A stretch of 35,220 nucleotides of DNA from JAOAIV01 sp038849555 (GTDB lineage: Archaea; Thermoproteota; Bathyarchaeia; Bathyarchaeales; Bathycorpusculaceae). Positions 1-7,338 of this stretch are shown here, one piece after another. The stretch is from the NCBI GenBank assembly GCA_038849555.1, contig JAWCMT010000011.1:1-35220 (forward strand), read 5' to 3'. The stretch's first letter is position 1. Each line of letters begins with the position of its first letter. The translations under genes and the position numbers were made by a program. The notes beneath the pieces were generated by a model, which saw only the letters and a program-made list of their open reading frames with translations, ran no database searches and had not been told where the DNA came from.

Positions 1-76
1 CTCGTTCTCAGGCGAAAGCACACGTATCCGCGGCGGCACCGTGCCATAGCCAGGCGGCAAAAACCTCTCAACCACA
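1..76 (-). pseudogene. Out-of-frame continuation of the kelch protein gene
   Basis: Read on the minus strand, the bases just past the TAG stop of the kelch gene stay open to the window edge in the +1 frame and give the peptide PPGYGTVPPRIRVLSPENE. This looks like the spacer that links a kelch or beta-propeller domain to Ig-like repeats in archaeal surface proteins. The spacer resemblance is from memory. The stop is therefore probably an internal frame break rather than the true end of the protein. The rest lies outside the window on the left. Confidence 0.5.
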
Positions 77-1135
77 CTACTCGGCGCCTACAAAATAGAC
101 GAGACTTGGTGTGAAGCCGCCGACGGCGTATAGCATATCATTGTATACAGCTGCACCGACGTAGACGCGGCCCGTCAGCATGCTTGCGGCTCTGACCCAA
201 GTGTCGTTTTCGGGAAAATAGATGTATGTATGGCCCGCTGCCCAACCTGCAAAAACGGAGGGTATCATGTCTGAGGTGAAGACGCATATCATTTTTGGTG
301 TTATGAATCCTGTGGTGGCTGCTGCAACTGCGTGATATAGTCCCGTGGGAGGTGGCGCCGCTTCCGTCCAAGAATCGTTTTCTGCATTGTAAATGTGAAG
401 GTGGAAGGTTGATATCGCATATAATTTGCCGTCTACAGTTACTAAGGCATTATTAAAGTCCGCGCCTGGTAGCGGCGCCTTCTTCGTCCAGGTGTTTGCT
501 TGCGGGTCGTAGACGTAATGCGCGCCGTCGCTGACTATCACATGGATACTCTCGCCTAGCACGGCGGCTGCGGCCTCATAGTGGTATCTGTTTCTTTTTC
601 TGTAGCTGTATGCCTCTTCGGGTAGCGGCGCATGGGCTGTCCATGTATCCGTGGCAGGGTCATATGCCTCGTTTGTGCCTGTTGGGCCTTCGCTGGACAT
701 GCCGCTTATGCAGTAAATCCTGTTCTGGTAGATGGCTACGCCGAAATAGGCTCTGGCCGTAGGCATCGCGCGCTTGGCAACCCACAAGCCCGTGGCGGGG
801 TCATACTCTTCATTGACATCTGCAACAGAGGGCGGAAAAATTGGCCATGTCACTTGAGTGGAGCCGCCTATTGCGTAGATTTTGCCGTTTACCACTGCCA
901 CGCCCAGGCCGCCACGCGCAAAAGCCACACCCACAACCTTCTTCCACACGCCCACATTTTGCCATGACCCATTAGTTTCAGGCAACTGCCCAGGCACCGT
1001 TGGTCCAGCGTCATAGCGTAAGCCGCCTGCCCAATCAAAATCAGGCGCATACCCCTCTTGGCCATGGGCATAATTTACCAGCGACAAGATGCAAACTGCA
1101 GCAAGCCCAAGACACAGAAAATGCTTGCCCGCCAC
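77..1135 (-). CDS. Secreted kelch-repeat protein, C-terminus probably cut by a frame break
   Basis: The 352-residue protein starts at GTG with a signal peptide: a hydrophobic stretch at about residues 6-20 and a likely cut after AHG, near residue 25. The rest is about six kelch blades, each with a hydrophobic strand, a G-G or G-M turn and a 'YDPATDTW' or 'YNAENDSW' strand, for example around residues 85-165. Kelch propellers are binding or scaffold modules, here presumably extracellular. No enzyme motif is visible. There is no C-terminal membrane anchor, which is odd for this kind of archaeal surface protein. The reading frame that follows the TAG in +1 continues as a plausible spacer, so the protein is probably longer in the cell or is decaying. 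The propeller assignment is firm; function is unknown. Confidence 0.75.
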   Translation of the reverse strand: MAGKHFLCLGLAAVCILSLVNYAHGQEGYAPDFDWAGGLRYDAGPTVPGQLPETNGSWQNVGVWKKVVGVAFARGGLGVAVVNGKIYAIGGSTQVTWPIFPPSVADVNEEYDPATGLWVAKRAMPTARAYFGVAIYQNRIYCISGMSSEGPTGTNEAYDPATDTWTAHAPLPEEAYSYRKRNRYHYEAAAAVLGESIHVIVSDGAHYVYDPQANTWTKKAPLPGADFNNALVTVDGKLYAISTFHLHIYNAENDSWTEAAPPPTGLYHAVAAATTGFITPKMICVFTSDMIPSVFAGWAAGHTYIYFPENDTWVRAASMLTGRVYVGAAVYNDMLYAVGGFTPSLVYFVGAE

Positions 1136-1317
1136 TTTTTACAACTCTAGATTGAATTTAAAGGTTAAGCCGTCAAACCTGTAATAATTCATTTTTGAGC
1201 ATATAACATTTCTGTTGAAGTTCAAAATCAAGCGTTGCTTCTGAAAGTAAGCATTTTTAATTTACATCCCTAACTGCTTGTTATTAACTGCCTAATAATA
1301 AAAAAGAAAAAAGGATG

Positions 1318-2055
1318 CTAGAGGCTTATCTTTTTTCGTCTATAGAGTATGGCTATGGGCACCGTAGCTAACATAATTGCTGTTAGTAGCATCGGCGCTG
1401 TTAGGTCTGGTATGACTAGGCCGCTGATGCTGGAGTCTATTAGCTCCCATTTGACTGTATACTTGTATGCGGGTTGCCCAAACATGTCGAGAGCAAGGAC
1501 ATCTCCGCTGTTTTCGTAGTAGACGCGCATTCCAGTTGCCTTATCCCAGTATAGCGTGTAGTTGTAAGCTGAGCCCATGATGTCAATAGAATACTTGAGT
1601 GTGTTGGTTTCTCTTGTTCCATTCGGCGTAGTAAGCATTATTGACTGATTTAGATAAAGCGCTGGCCAATCAAAGAAACCAAGGAAATTAAAGGTGTCGC
1701 GTACCATGTCGCCTTGCTTCATGTTGGCGCCTATGGCTAACATGAGATTGCTGAAGGTCACTTTTTCATCATAATTTGTTGTTGTTACAGTGCCGTTTTT
1801 CCAGCTGTATGTAACGGTGAAGTTTATTACGTCGCCAGTTATGCCCGTAACGTTATACATTATCCAGTTTGTCTCGTTATCCGCCAGGCTTAATGGGCTG
1901 TATGGTGGCGGAAACGGCTCTGTGCTTTCGTAGTATGGCACGTAAACCTTGTATTTGAACCAGTCGCCAATTTGTACGCCGACAACGCGGGTTTGCGCCA
2001 TTGCAGGCGCCACAATTGCAAGCAGCAGCAGTATTGAAAGCCCAGCTGGTAACAC
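1318..2055 (-). CDS. Secreted protein with C-terminal membrane anchor
   Basis: This 245-residue protein has a hydrophobic signal segment at residues 5-20 ending APAMA. A polar N-glycosylation-rich ectodomain (many N-x-S/T) follows, then a C-terminal 'IPDLTAP' plus a transmembrane helix and a basic RRKK tail. That tail is typical of archaeal surface-anchored proteins. The GTG start leaves the signal peptide with no basic n-region. An ATG at 2065 lies 8 nt behind a GGTGA ribosome site but is out of frame by one base in a run of five A. With four A the protein would begin MKIVLPAGLS, an ideal signal peptide. The true start is therefore probably 2065 with a one-base error or mutation. No enzyme domain is recognised; function unknown. 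Confidence 0.65.
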   Translation of the reverse strand: MLPAGLSILLLLAIVAPAMAQTRVVGVQIGDWFKYKVYVPYYESTEPFPPPYSPLSLADNETNWIMYNVTGITGDVINFTVTYSWKNGTVTTTNYDEKVTFSNLMLAIGANMKQGDMVRDTFNFLGFFDWPALYLNQSIMLTTPNGTRETNTLKYSIDIMGSAYNYTLYWDKATGMRVYYENSGDVLALDMFGQPAYKYTVKWELIDSSISGLVIPDLTAPMLLTAIMLATVPIAILYRRKKISL

Positions 2056-2264
2056 TATTTTTCATTATCACTTTCACCAGCTACTTTCAAGCGCACAAAT
2101 ATTGTTGCATGAAATATTTATGTTTTGTTACAAAACGTGATTCAAAATCAGAAGTTCTGGAAAGCGGCGGATAACTGTTGAAAGTTTTTACTCAAATAAA
2201 GTTGCAGCGCTACCTTGTTATGAACTCGGCCGCGCACGTGTGCAGCCAAGCCTGAGCGCTGTTT

Positions 2265-2783
2265 TTAGAAGCTCTCGTGATGTATTATCTGGCTTAGGGG
2301 TCGTCGGCTTCTTTGCGCAGGCGTTTTGGTAGGGTATCCTACAGGTATCATGGCTACGGGCCGTATGCCGCTGGGAAGCTTCAGGGCTTTTCGCGCGTCG
2401 TCTTCGTTGAAGGCGCCTACCCAGCAGGTGCCCAGCCCAAGTGCGTACGCGGTCAAAAGAAGGTTCTGTGTCGCCGCCGCCGTGTCCTGTAAGCAGTAGA
2501 GTGTTTTGCCCCGTGTGCCATAACCAGCTGAAGCGCGGGCCTCATCAGCGCAAACCACGATTACAACGGGCGCTTCTTCAACGAAAGCCTGACGCGCAGC
2601 CTCAGCGAGCCGCCGCTTCTGTTCGGGCGTTCGGACGAGTATGAACTCCCATGGCTGCAGGTTTCCAGCTGAAGGCGCATGCCGCGCCGCGTCAATAAGC
2701 TGCTCCACAACCTCGTCGGGCAAATCCTGCGGCTTGAAGGCTCTTATGCTTCGTCGTCCTCGGATGGCTTCTAAAAGTTCCAT
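2265..2783 (-). CDS. Nitroreductase-family FMN oxidoreductase
   Basis: The protein has 172 residues, the usual size for a compact NfnB/NfsB-type flavin reductase. The N-terminal RRSIRAF motif (residues 9-16), PSAGNLQPWEF at about 37-47 and GLGTCWVGAF at about 116-125 are the FMN-contacting segments of the family. Members use NAD(P)H or other donors to reduce nitro compounds, quinones or other small electrophiles. The substrate cannot be read from sequence. It is monocistronic, with the start at ATG 2783 and a long non-coding stretch upstream. It is probably cytosolic and dimeric, as is usual in the family. Confidence 0.88.
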   Translation of the reverse strand: MELLEAIRGRRSIRAFKPQDLPDEVVEQLIDAARHAPSAGNLQPWEFILVRTPEQKRRLAEAARQAFVEEAPVVIVVCADEARASAGYGTRGKTLYCLQDTAAATQNLLLTAYALGLGTCWVGAFNEDDARKALKLPSGIRPVAMIPVGYPTKTPAQRSRRPLSQIIHHESF

Positions 2784-2904
2784 AAACTTCTTTCACCCGG
2801 TAAACTCTTTATGGCTTTAAGCATTAAAAACTGTTGCCTCTAAAATGCGGCTTAGCGGTTTGGAATGCCAAAACTCTTAAGTTCAGCATGGGCATCCATT
2901 TATT

Positions 2905-2972
2905 TTTGGATGATGAGCTTTAGAGTCACAGAGCCACCGCGATGATAAGGACTCGACGGGCGAACTGACATA
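2905..2972 (+). ncRNA. Candidate C/D-box sRNA (2'-O-methylation guide)
   Basis: In the gene-free stretch 2784-3308 there are, in order, a C box ATGATGA (2910-2916), a D'-like CAGA (2929-2932), a C'-like ATGATAA (2942-2948) and a D box CTGA (2965-2968). The total of about 60 nt is right for an archaeal C/D sRNA. The guide before the D box (2949-2964) contains GACGGGCG, complementary to the conserved CGCCCGTC of helix 44 in 16S rRNA. The fifth base upstream of the D box (G2960) pairs with C1402 in E. coli numbering. The D' box is degenerate and the sure pairing is only 8 bp. The call rests on motifs and spacing only. Confidence 0.55.
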
Positions 2973-2984
2973 TAAATGCCAGCG

Positions 2985-3308
2985 TTTTCGCTAGGGCTTG
3001 GCTTCTTATTAACTCGTTTATGAAAAACTTGGATATTGGAATCTGGATCTGCGTATGGAATAATTAAATAAACATTCAAGGCGCAATATGCTGAACAAAT
3101 GGAACCCCCTTTTTAATGTTTCTTAGAAATATATGGCGTGGTTGTTTGATTATTTGTTGATGCAAAGAAATAATTGTTGTTGCGTGTATAGTTAAACAAA
3201 AAGGGCACCCATTAATTCGCGCTAACAAATGCTGTTCCTTTAAGGAACGCGAGTGTTCTTCAGTGACAATTAAATAACCGCTAAAAACATTTTGTACATG
3301 GTAAAAAA
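2985..3308. other. Gene-free stretch upstream of 3309
   Basis: I see no coding region here. The only structured element is a near-perfect palindrome at 3234-3248 (GTTCCTT T AAGGAAC, 7-bp arms around one T), about 60 bases before the next gene. It could be an operator or an RNA hairpin. The rest is AT-rich. Confidence 0.4.
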
Positions 3309-3994
3309 ATGAAACGTGACCAAATAATAATAGTTACAGGGATTCTATTGGCGCTCTCCCTTGGGTTTGCATTAGCTTACCCTCTTTTAGTGAGGTGCCT
3401 ACATTTGAAAAACCAAATATGAAATTAACAGTTGTTTACGCTTACATCAGCTCCCCTTTATCCAATTTCAATTTGACAGGCCTTTGGCGCAACTCAAGCA
3501 TCGGATGGCAAACTAACAATTTGATCTTCTCTTACATCATTGTCATGAACGTAACTAATTTTTCAAATGTGCCGGCACAAGTGAATTCAATTCGTGCTCT
3601 AGTGGGTCAGAGCGCTTCCGTAGATCCTGATACAGGAGAGATTTTCACGACTAATAATTGGGTAGCAGATTATAGGGATCAACCTTTTGTGCCAGCTTTT
3701 GATTGCTATTGGTTGGCTCATGAATCTCGACTTATCGGCTTAACAGGAATGACTGGTGCCCCACAAACATTCTATGACATATTGAACAATAGTAACGTTT
3801 GTGTGCTTGGCCAAATCGAAGCACAAGTAATTTATGGAAAAAGTGCAAGCGTCCATGCATCAGATTTGAAACAGGTACGGCTTCAAAATGTTCAAGGAAA
3901 TTATTTATACAATAACTTGCTTCGAGATAATGAGTTATTATGGCTATCAAATAATGGATTAAACGTGGAAATAGTTCCGAGGAACGTAAGTTAA
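3309..3994 (+). CDS. Membrane-anchored or secreted protein of unknown function, frame break after the signal helix
   Basis: ATG 3309 opens a frame starting MKRDQIIIV with a hydrophobic signal or anchor helix ending LALAYPLL. It then stops within 39 codons. The body of the protein, about 200 residues from a GTG at 3395 with no ribosome site, lies in the -1 frame. Adding one T to the TTTT run at 3385-3388 joins the two parts as YPLFSEVPTFEKPNMKL, so the gene is probably one protein of about 227 residues with a missing T in this assembly. The body is polar, with several N-x-S/T sites and no recognisable domain. Its stop overlaps the next gene (TAATG), suggesting a two-gene operon with the winged-helix membrane protein. 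Function unknown. Confidence 0.55.
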
Positions 3995-4445
3995 TGGGCG
4001 AAGATGACTTGGATGGTGCTGCGCTCAAAATATATGTTATCTTGGTTAATGCCAACAAGCCTCTGGGTCCAAGAGAGCTAACGCGGCTTGCTAACTTAAG
4101 TAGCTCTAGCGTTGCATACCGGAATCTTCAGAAGTTGGAAGCCATGGATTTAGTAGAAAAAATACTTTTGGGGAATACTCTGTTAAACTGAAGCAAAGCG
4201 TAAAAGGTCATTTTTTGGTGGATGGCAAGTTGTATCCCAGAATGCTTTTTTATGCTTTCTTTTTTGTAGGAGTTTTAAGTGTAGAGGTAATGATTGCTGT
4301 GGCGAGGTTGATGATAGGGGAATTGTTGCCATACGACTATATTCTTATGGTCATAGTTACTGCAACCGCGATTGTTCTGTTCTTGCTTGAAGAATTTTTG
4401 TCGAGAAGAGACCAAAGAACCAAACTATTTTCTAAACATATTTAA
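3994..4445 (+). pseudogene. Winged-helix protein with two membrane helices, split by a frame break
   Basis: The first part (3994-4191) reads as an N-terminal winged helix: ALKIYVILVNANKPLGPREL, then a recognition helix SSSVAYRNLQKLEAMDLVEK. It then stops. The -1 frame continues without a stop through FGEYSVKLKQ into two transmembrane helices around 4235-4400 and ends in a basic tail. One more A in the run at 4157-4162 would give ...LVEKNTFGEYSVKLKQ, an unbroken protein of about 150 residues. This DNA-binding-plus-two-helix layout is a familiar type of archaeal membrane-tethered regulator. The start overlaps the stop of the preceding gene, so the regulator may act on the neighbouring secreted protein. 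Whether it is decayed, mis-sequenced or recoded by slippage cannot be told here. Confidence 0.6.
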
Positions 4446-4507
4446 CTTTAGAGTTGAATTTAATTCGTGTTCGTTAGTGAAGCCCTGTTTCTGGCTACGT
4501 CTTTATG

Positions 4508-4786
4508 TTATGGTGGTTTTAGGTATATGCGTAGTTGGCCTTTTGAGACCTGAAGTGTCACGCGGTCTTTTGCTAGCGCTTTTGACGCTGGGCCGACCGC
4601 GGAGATTGCTAAAAGGTTTTTGAATGAGGATTTTACGCCCAGTACTTCCTGCGCTGCCTCCTTTCTTAATTCGACCTCAAGATGTGTAATTTTCCATTCT
4701 TCTCCGTCTATGATGACGTCTTTTATTTTGCCTACCCGCAGGCCATCGCAGAATATTTCCTTTCCAATCAAATCAGTATACTTCAA
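4508..4786 (-). CDS. PRC-barrel domain protein
   Basis: This 92-residue protein fits the PRC-barrel fold. It opens with the strand-rich 'LIGKEIFCDGLRVGKIKDVIID', followed by a pattern ending in WKITHLEVEL, and a C-terminal half with VTLQVSKGQLRIY. Archaeal stand-alone PRC-barrel proteins are common. Some bind RNA or ribosomes and others work in cell division (CdpB-type), but the role of this one is not evident. The TTG start is chosen because GAGGT lies 8 bases upstream; the nearby ATG leads at once to a stop. A TATA-like AATTTTATAAG lies about 45 bases upstream on the same strand. Confidence 0.8.
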   Translation of the reverse strand: MKYTDLIGKEIFCDGLRVGKIKDVIIDGEEWKITHLEVELRKEAAQEVLGVKSSFKNLLAISAVGPASKALAKDRVTLQVSKGQLRIYLKPP

Positions 4787-4990
4787 GCCATTCTACCTCA
4801 ATAATTATTTTTTATTTCATTCATTGAACTTATAAAATTTGTTCTCTCAATTCACGTGCAGTGAAAAAAGGGCGCCGCGCATCATATACTGCATTGTTAA
4901 GGGCTACCGACATTTTTCTGCGCTTCTCCATGATTTTATTGCCATGGCTTGCTGAGTAGCTCATTTTCGAGCCGTAAAGTTTAAGGGTTA

Positions 4991-5587
4991 ATGGTTTGTA
5001 AGGTTTTGCGTATCACTCTTGTGAAGGTTTGCAGTGTGAGCGCCAAAGAGAAAACCATTGAAGAATGCAAAGCTGAGGTTCTAATCAAACTCCGAAACTA
5101 TAAGATGGTTAAGAAGGAGACTTACGAAGGCGCCTTAGCCTACATTGTCAAAATTCCTGATACGCAGGAAAAAGCCATAATCTGGTGCATTCTCGACGCG
5201 GCTACCGTGGGCATCAATGCAATGAACACGCTTTATAAAGTTATGGAAGAGAAAAACTTGGATCACGCTATCGTGATCACCGAGGGGCGCTTCACGCATG
5301 CGGTTAAGCAAGGACAGAAAAAGAAGAAAATTGAGCTTCTGCCGAAGTCGTTCCCCGTTTTCGACATTTTCGAGCATGACTTGGTTCCTAGGCATGAGAT
5401 TCTAAGCGAAAAGGAGAAAGAGCAGCTTCTGGCGCAGTATAAGGTTCAGCCTTATCAGATACCGCAGATAAAAGCTAACGACCCAGCTGTGAAAGTTATC
5501 GGCGCGAAGCCAGGGGATATACTGAAGATTACGCGGAGAAGCCAGACGGCTGGCGAGTACGTTGCCTACCGTTATGTCGTAGAGTAA
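4991..5587 (+). CDS. rpo5: RNA polymerase subunit Rpo5 (RpoH) with N-terminal Rpb5-like domain
   Basis: Residues 129-198 are a textbook archaeal Rpo5/eukaryotic Rpb5 assembly domain: EHDLVPRHEILSEKE, the QYKVQPYQIPQI segment, then NDPAVKVIGAKPGD and SQTAGEYVAYR. Archaeal Rpo5 normally consists of this domain alone, about 80 residues. Here about 110 residues precede it. The stretch around 73-107 (VGI, then a Y..MEEKN segment, AIVITEG, T.AVKQ) lines up with what I remember of the human Rpb5 jaw domain (VGIKTIKVY, M.EENI, ALIV...G.T..AKQ). The gene stands alone, away from rpoB/rpoA. A GTG at 5036 is an alternative start (183 residues) and fits a weak TATA at 4976-4987 better. The family is certain; that the jaw domain is of eukaryotic type is an inference. 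Confidence 0.92.
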   Translation: MVCKVLRITLVKVCSVSAKEKTIEECKAEVLIKLRNYKMVKKETYEGALAYIVKIPDTQEKAIIWCILDAATVGINAMNTLYKVMEEKNLDHAIVITEGRFTHAVKQGQKKKKIELLPKSFPVFDIFEHDLVPRHEILSEKEKEQLLAQYKVQPYQIPQIKANDPAVKVIGAKPGDILKITRRSQTAGEYVAYRYVVE

Positions 5588-5590
5588 CCG

Positions 5591-6148
5591 CTATTTTGCA
5601 ATCATAACTTCAGTTGCCTTAACAACGGCTTCAACTTCATCGCCGACTTTAATTTCCAAGTCCTCAACGGCTTCTCGCGAAATCAGCGCCGTTATGGTTG
5701 CCGGCACAGTGATTTCCACTTTTACTTTTGCGGTTATTTCATCCGTTTCTATGGCGGTGACTTTACCCTTTAATCGGTTTCTTGCGCTAATTTTCAAACC
5801 TAAATCCTCCCAATGCTCCATGTCCGACATAATCTCGCTTAGATAGCCCTCCAGCCGCTCGTATTCCCGAAGCAAATCTTCGCCAAGCGCCGTCAACGTG
5901 GCGCCGCCGCCTCCTGCCTTGCCGCCCTTAAAAGTCTCCACAATAGGTGCTTCAACGGCTTTTTGGATTTTTTGCACGTAATTCCACAAGTAACGATAGG
6001 ACATTCCGAGCGTTTCAGCGGCTTTTGAAAGCGAGTTTTCCTTTGCTATGGCGCGTAGAATTTCGGCGCCGCCTTTGCCGAGGACTGGTTTTCCCCTGTA
6101 TTCTATCCAAACTTTGCAGGAAGGCTTGTGCTTTTCGTGGATGGACAT
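5591..6148 (-). CDS. modE: ModE-type molybdate-responsive regulator
   Basis: Residues 17-85 form the ModE/LysR-like winged helix (GGAEILRAIAKENSLSKAA, then MSYRYLWNYVQKIQKA), with the glycine-rich wing GGKAGGGGATLT typical of ModE. Residues 118-183 are a single molbindin (TOBE) domain with ISARNRLKGKVTAI and ISREAVEDLEIKVGDEV, which bind molybdate or tungstate. E. coli ModE has two tandem molbindin domains; this shorter form has one, as in many archaea. It converges with rpo5 (3-base gap) and is divergent from the TauE/SafE exporter, whose start may be under its control. A TATA box CTTATAAA about 28 bases upstream implies a very short leader. Family call is firm. Confidence 0.9.
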   Translation of the reverse strand: MSIHEKHKPSCKVWIEYRGKPVLGKGGAEILRAIAKENSLSKAAETLGMSYRYLWNYVQKIQKAVEAPIVETFKGGKAGGGGATLTALGEDLLREYERLEGYLSEIMSDMEHWEDLGLKISARNRLKGKVTAIETDEITAKVKVEITVPATITALISREAVEDLEIKVGDEVEAVVKATEVMIAK

Positions 6149-6172
6149 GCTGTTTGGTATTATGGTTGCGTT

Positions 6173-6185
6173 ACGTTTATAAGTT
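6173..6185. promoter_or_regulatory. Shared divergent TATA box of modE and TauE/SafE gene
   Basis: The sequence ACGTTTATAAGTT is nearly symmetric and reads as a good archaeal TATA box on both strands (TTTATAAG / CTTATAAA). It is about 25 bases before the modE start on the minus strand and about 60 before the exporter ATG on the plus strand. Occupancy by one regulator could switch both genes. Confidence 0.5.
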
Positions 6186-6241
6186 TAGCCGATGTGAACA
6201 AGAAAGCACATCGCCTTGGAGGCAAAAACATCCCTTACAAC

Positions 6242-7030
6242 ATGCCCACACCCGCAAACAAGGTATTCGCTGCCGTTTTCTTCGGCTTTCTCATGGGAAT
6301 CGCAGCAGGCCTAATAGGCGTAGGCGGAGGAGAATTCCGAATCCCAATACTACTCTATGTACTCGGACTTCCTTTGCTTACAGCCATTGCCGTTAATCTC
6401 TTCGTTGGGCTTCTCACAGTAGTCGTCTCCTTCCTCAGAAGGTTTCAACTAGGCCTGCTAACCGAGCAAGCCATCAACATTGCATTAGTCATGTCGCTAT
6501 CATCAATCATAGGAAGCTACTTGGGCGCCGTATTAACTGGAAAAATCCGAAAATCCCTACTCAAGAAAGTACTGGCAATCTTTTTAGTCATTGTTGGATT
6601 GAAAATTGGCCTTGAACCATTTATTCACACCCCTCCTCTCTTCCAGTTTACCCTCGGTCCTTTAGAAGAAGCCGCTTTAGCCGGGCTAGTAGGCCTTGCC
6701 ATAGGCGTCGTGTCCGGAATGCTCGGCGTCGCAGGCGGCGAATTCAGAATTCCCGCCTTAATGTACCTTTTCAATTTTGATATAGTAGTTGCTGGAACCA
6801 CCAGCCTGCTCGTCTCTATACCTACTGTTGCCATGGGCTTTACAAAGCATCATCAACTAGGCCACACTAACCGAAGCGCCATCATAATCGCGGCAATAAT
6901 GGGCGTAAGCTCTGTTCTGGGCGCGTTAATTGGCGCCTCATACGCAGGCGTAATTGATAAGGACATACTAAAAGTATTGTTAGGCGCAATCCTTATCTTG
7001 GCAACCGTAAGGATGGTTGTAAAGCCATAG
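6242..7030 (+). CDS. TauE/SafE-family membrane exporter
   Basis: This protein has about 262 residues and some eight membrane helices. It is built from two homologous halves: GLIGVGGGEFRIPILLYVLG in the first and GMLGVAGGEFRIPALMYLFN in the second. This internal duplication with a glycine-rich re-entrant motif is diagnostic of the TauE/SafE (DUF81) family, which moves sulfite, sulfoacetate or other organosulfonates across the membrane. The substrate here is unknown. The frame is open back to 6128, inside modE, but those codons overlap the regulator and encode no sensible sequence. I therefore choose ATG 6242; a GTG at 6194 is possible. The position next to modE hints at oxyanion handling, which is an inference only. 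Confidence 0.85.
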   Translation: MPTPANKVFAAVFFGFLMGIAAGLIGVGGGEFRIPILLYVLGLPLLTAIAVNLFVGLLTVVVSFLRRFQLGLLTEQAINIALVMSLSSIIGSYLGAVLTGKIRKSLLKKVLAIFLVIVGLKIGLEPFIHTPPLFQFTLGPLEEAALAGLVGLAIGVVSGMLGVAGGEFRIPALMYLFNFDIVVAGTTSLLVSIPTVAMGFTKHHQLGHTNRSAIIIAAIMGVSSVLGALIGASYAGVIDKDILKVLLGAILILATVRMVVKP

Positions 7031-7044
7031 AACGCATTAAATTC

Positions 7045-7269
7045 CTAAATTGTAGAGTTTTTCTCTTTAGCTAGCTCATAAAGGATAACCAACGCTTCGC
7101 CAAGCGGCATATTCAGCCTCGCGGCTAATTCCGCCGGCGTTATGTCTGGTTTTTCACGCAGTATCTGCTCTCGCGTGTACGCCTTCCGCCTCGGATACAT
7201 CACAGACGCGTGAACAGTTTCAACTAGTATGGGCCAGAGCTTTTCCCGCGTGTACTCTTCGAAGCTCAT
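7045..7269 (-). CDS. Small winged-helix-like protein
   Basis: This 74-residue protein has a predicted helix-turn-helix in its C-terminal half: DITPAELAARLNMPLGEALV with a following helix ILYELAKEK. The N-terminal half is basic and amphipathic. It lies 70 bases downstream of the radical-SAM gene on the same strand and has an AT-rich possible promoter (AAAAATAATAACTT) in between. No family is recognised with confidence. It could regulate the upstream operon or be a small accessory subunit. Confidence 0.6.
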   Translation of the reverse strand: MSFEEYTREKLWPILVETVHASVMYPRRKAYTREQILREKPDITPAELAARLNMPLGEALVILYELAKEKNSTI

Positions 7270-7338
7270 GCTTCATCAAAATTCTCATTGTGCCAAGTTA
7301 TTATTTTTGGTTATCGCCCTGCCTATACGGAAACTTGC

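Noticed and set aside
6128..6241. N-terminal extension of the TauE/SafE protein
   Set aside because: It overlaps the start of modE, covers the shared promoter and has no similarity to the family.
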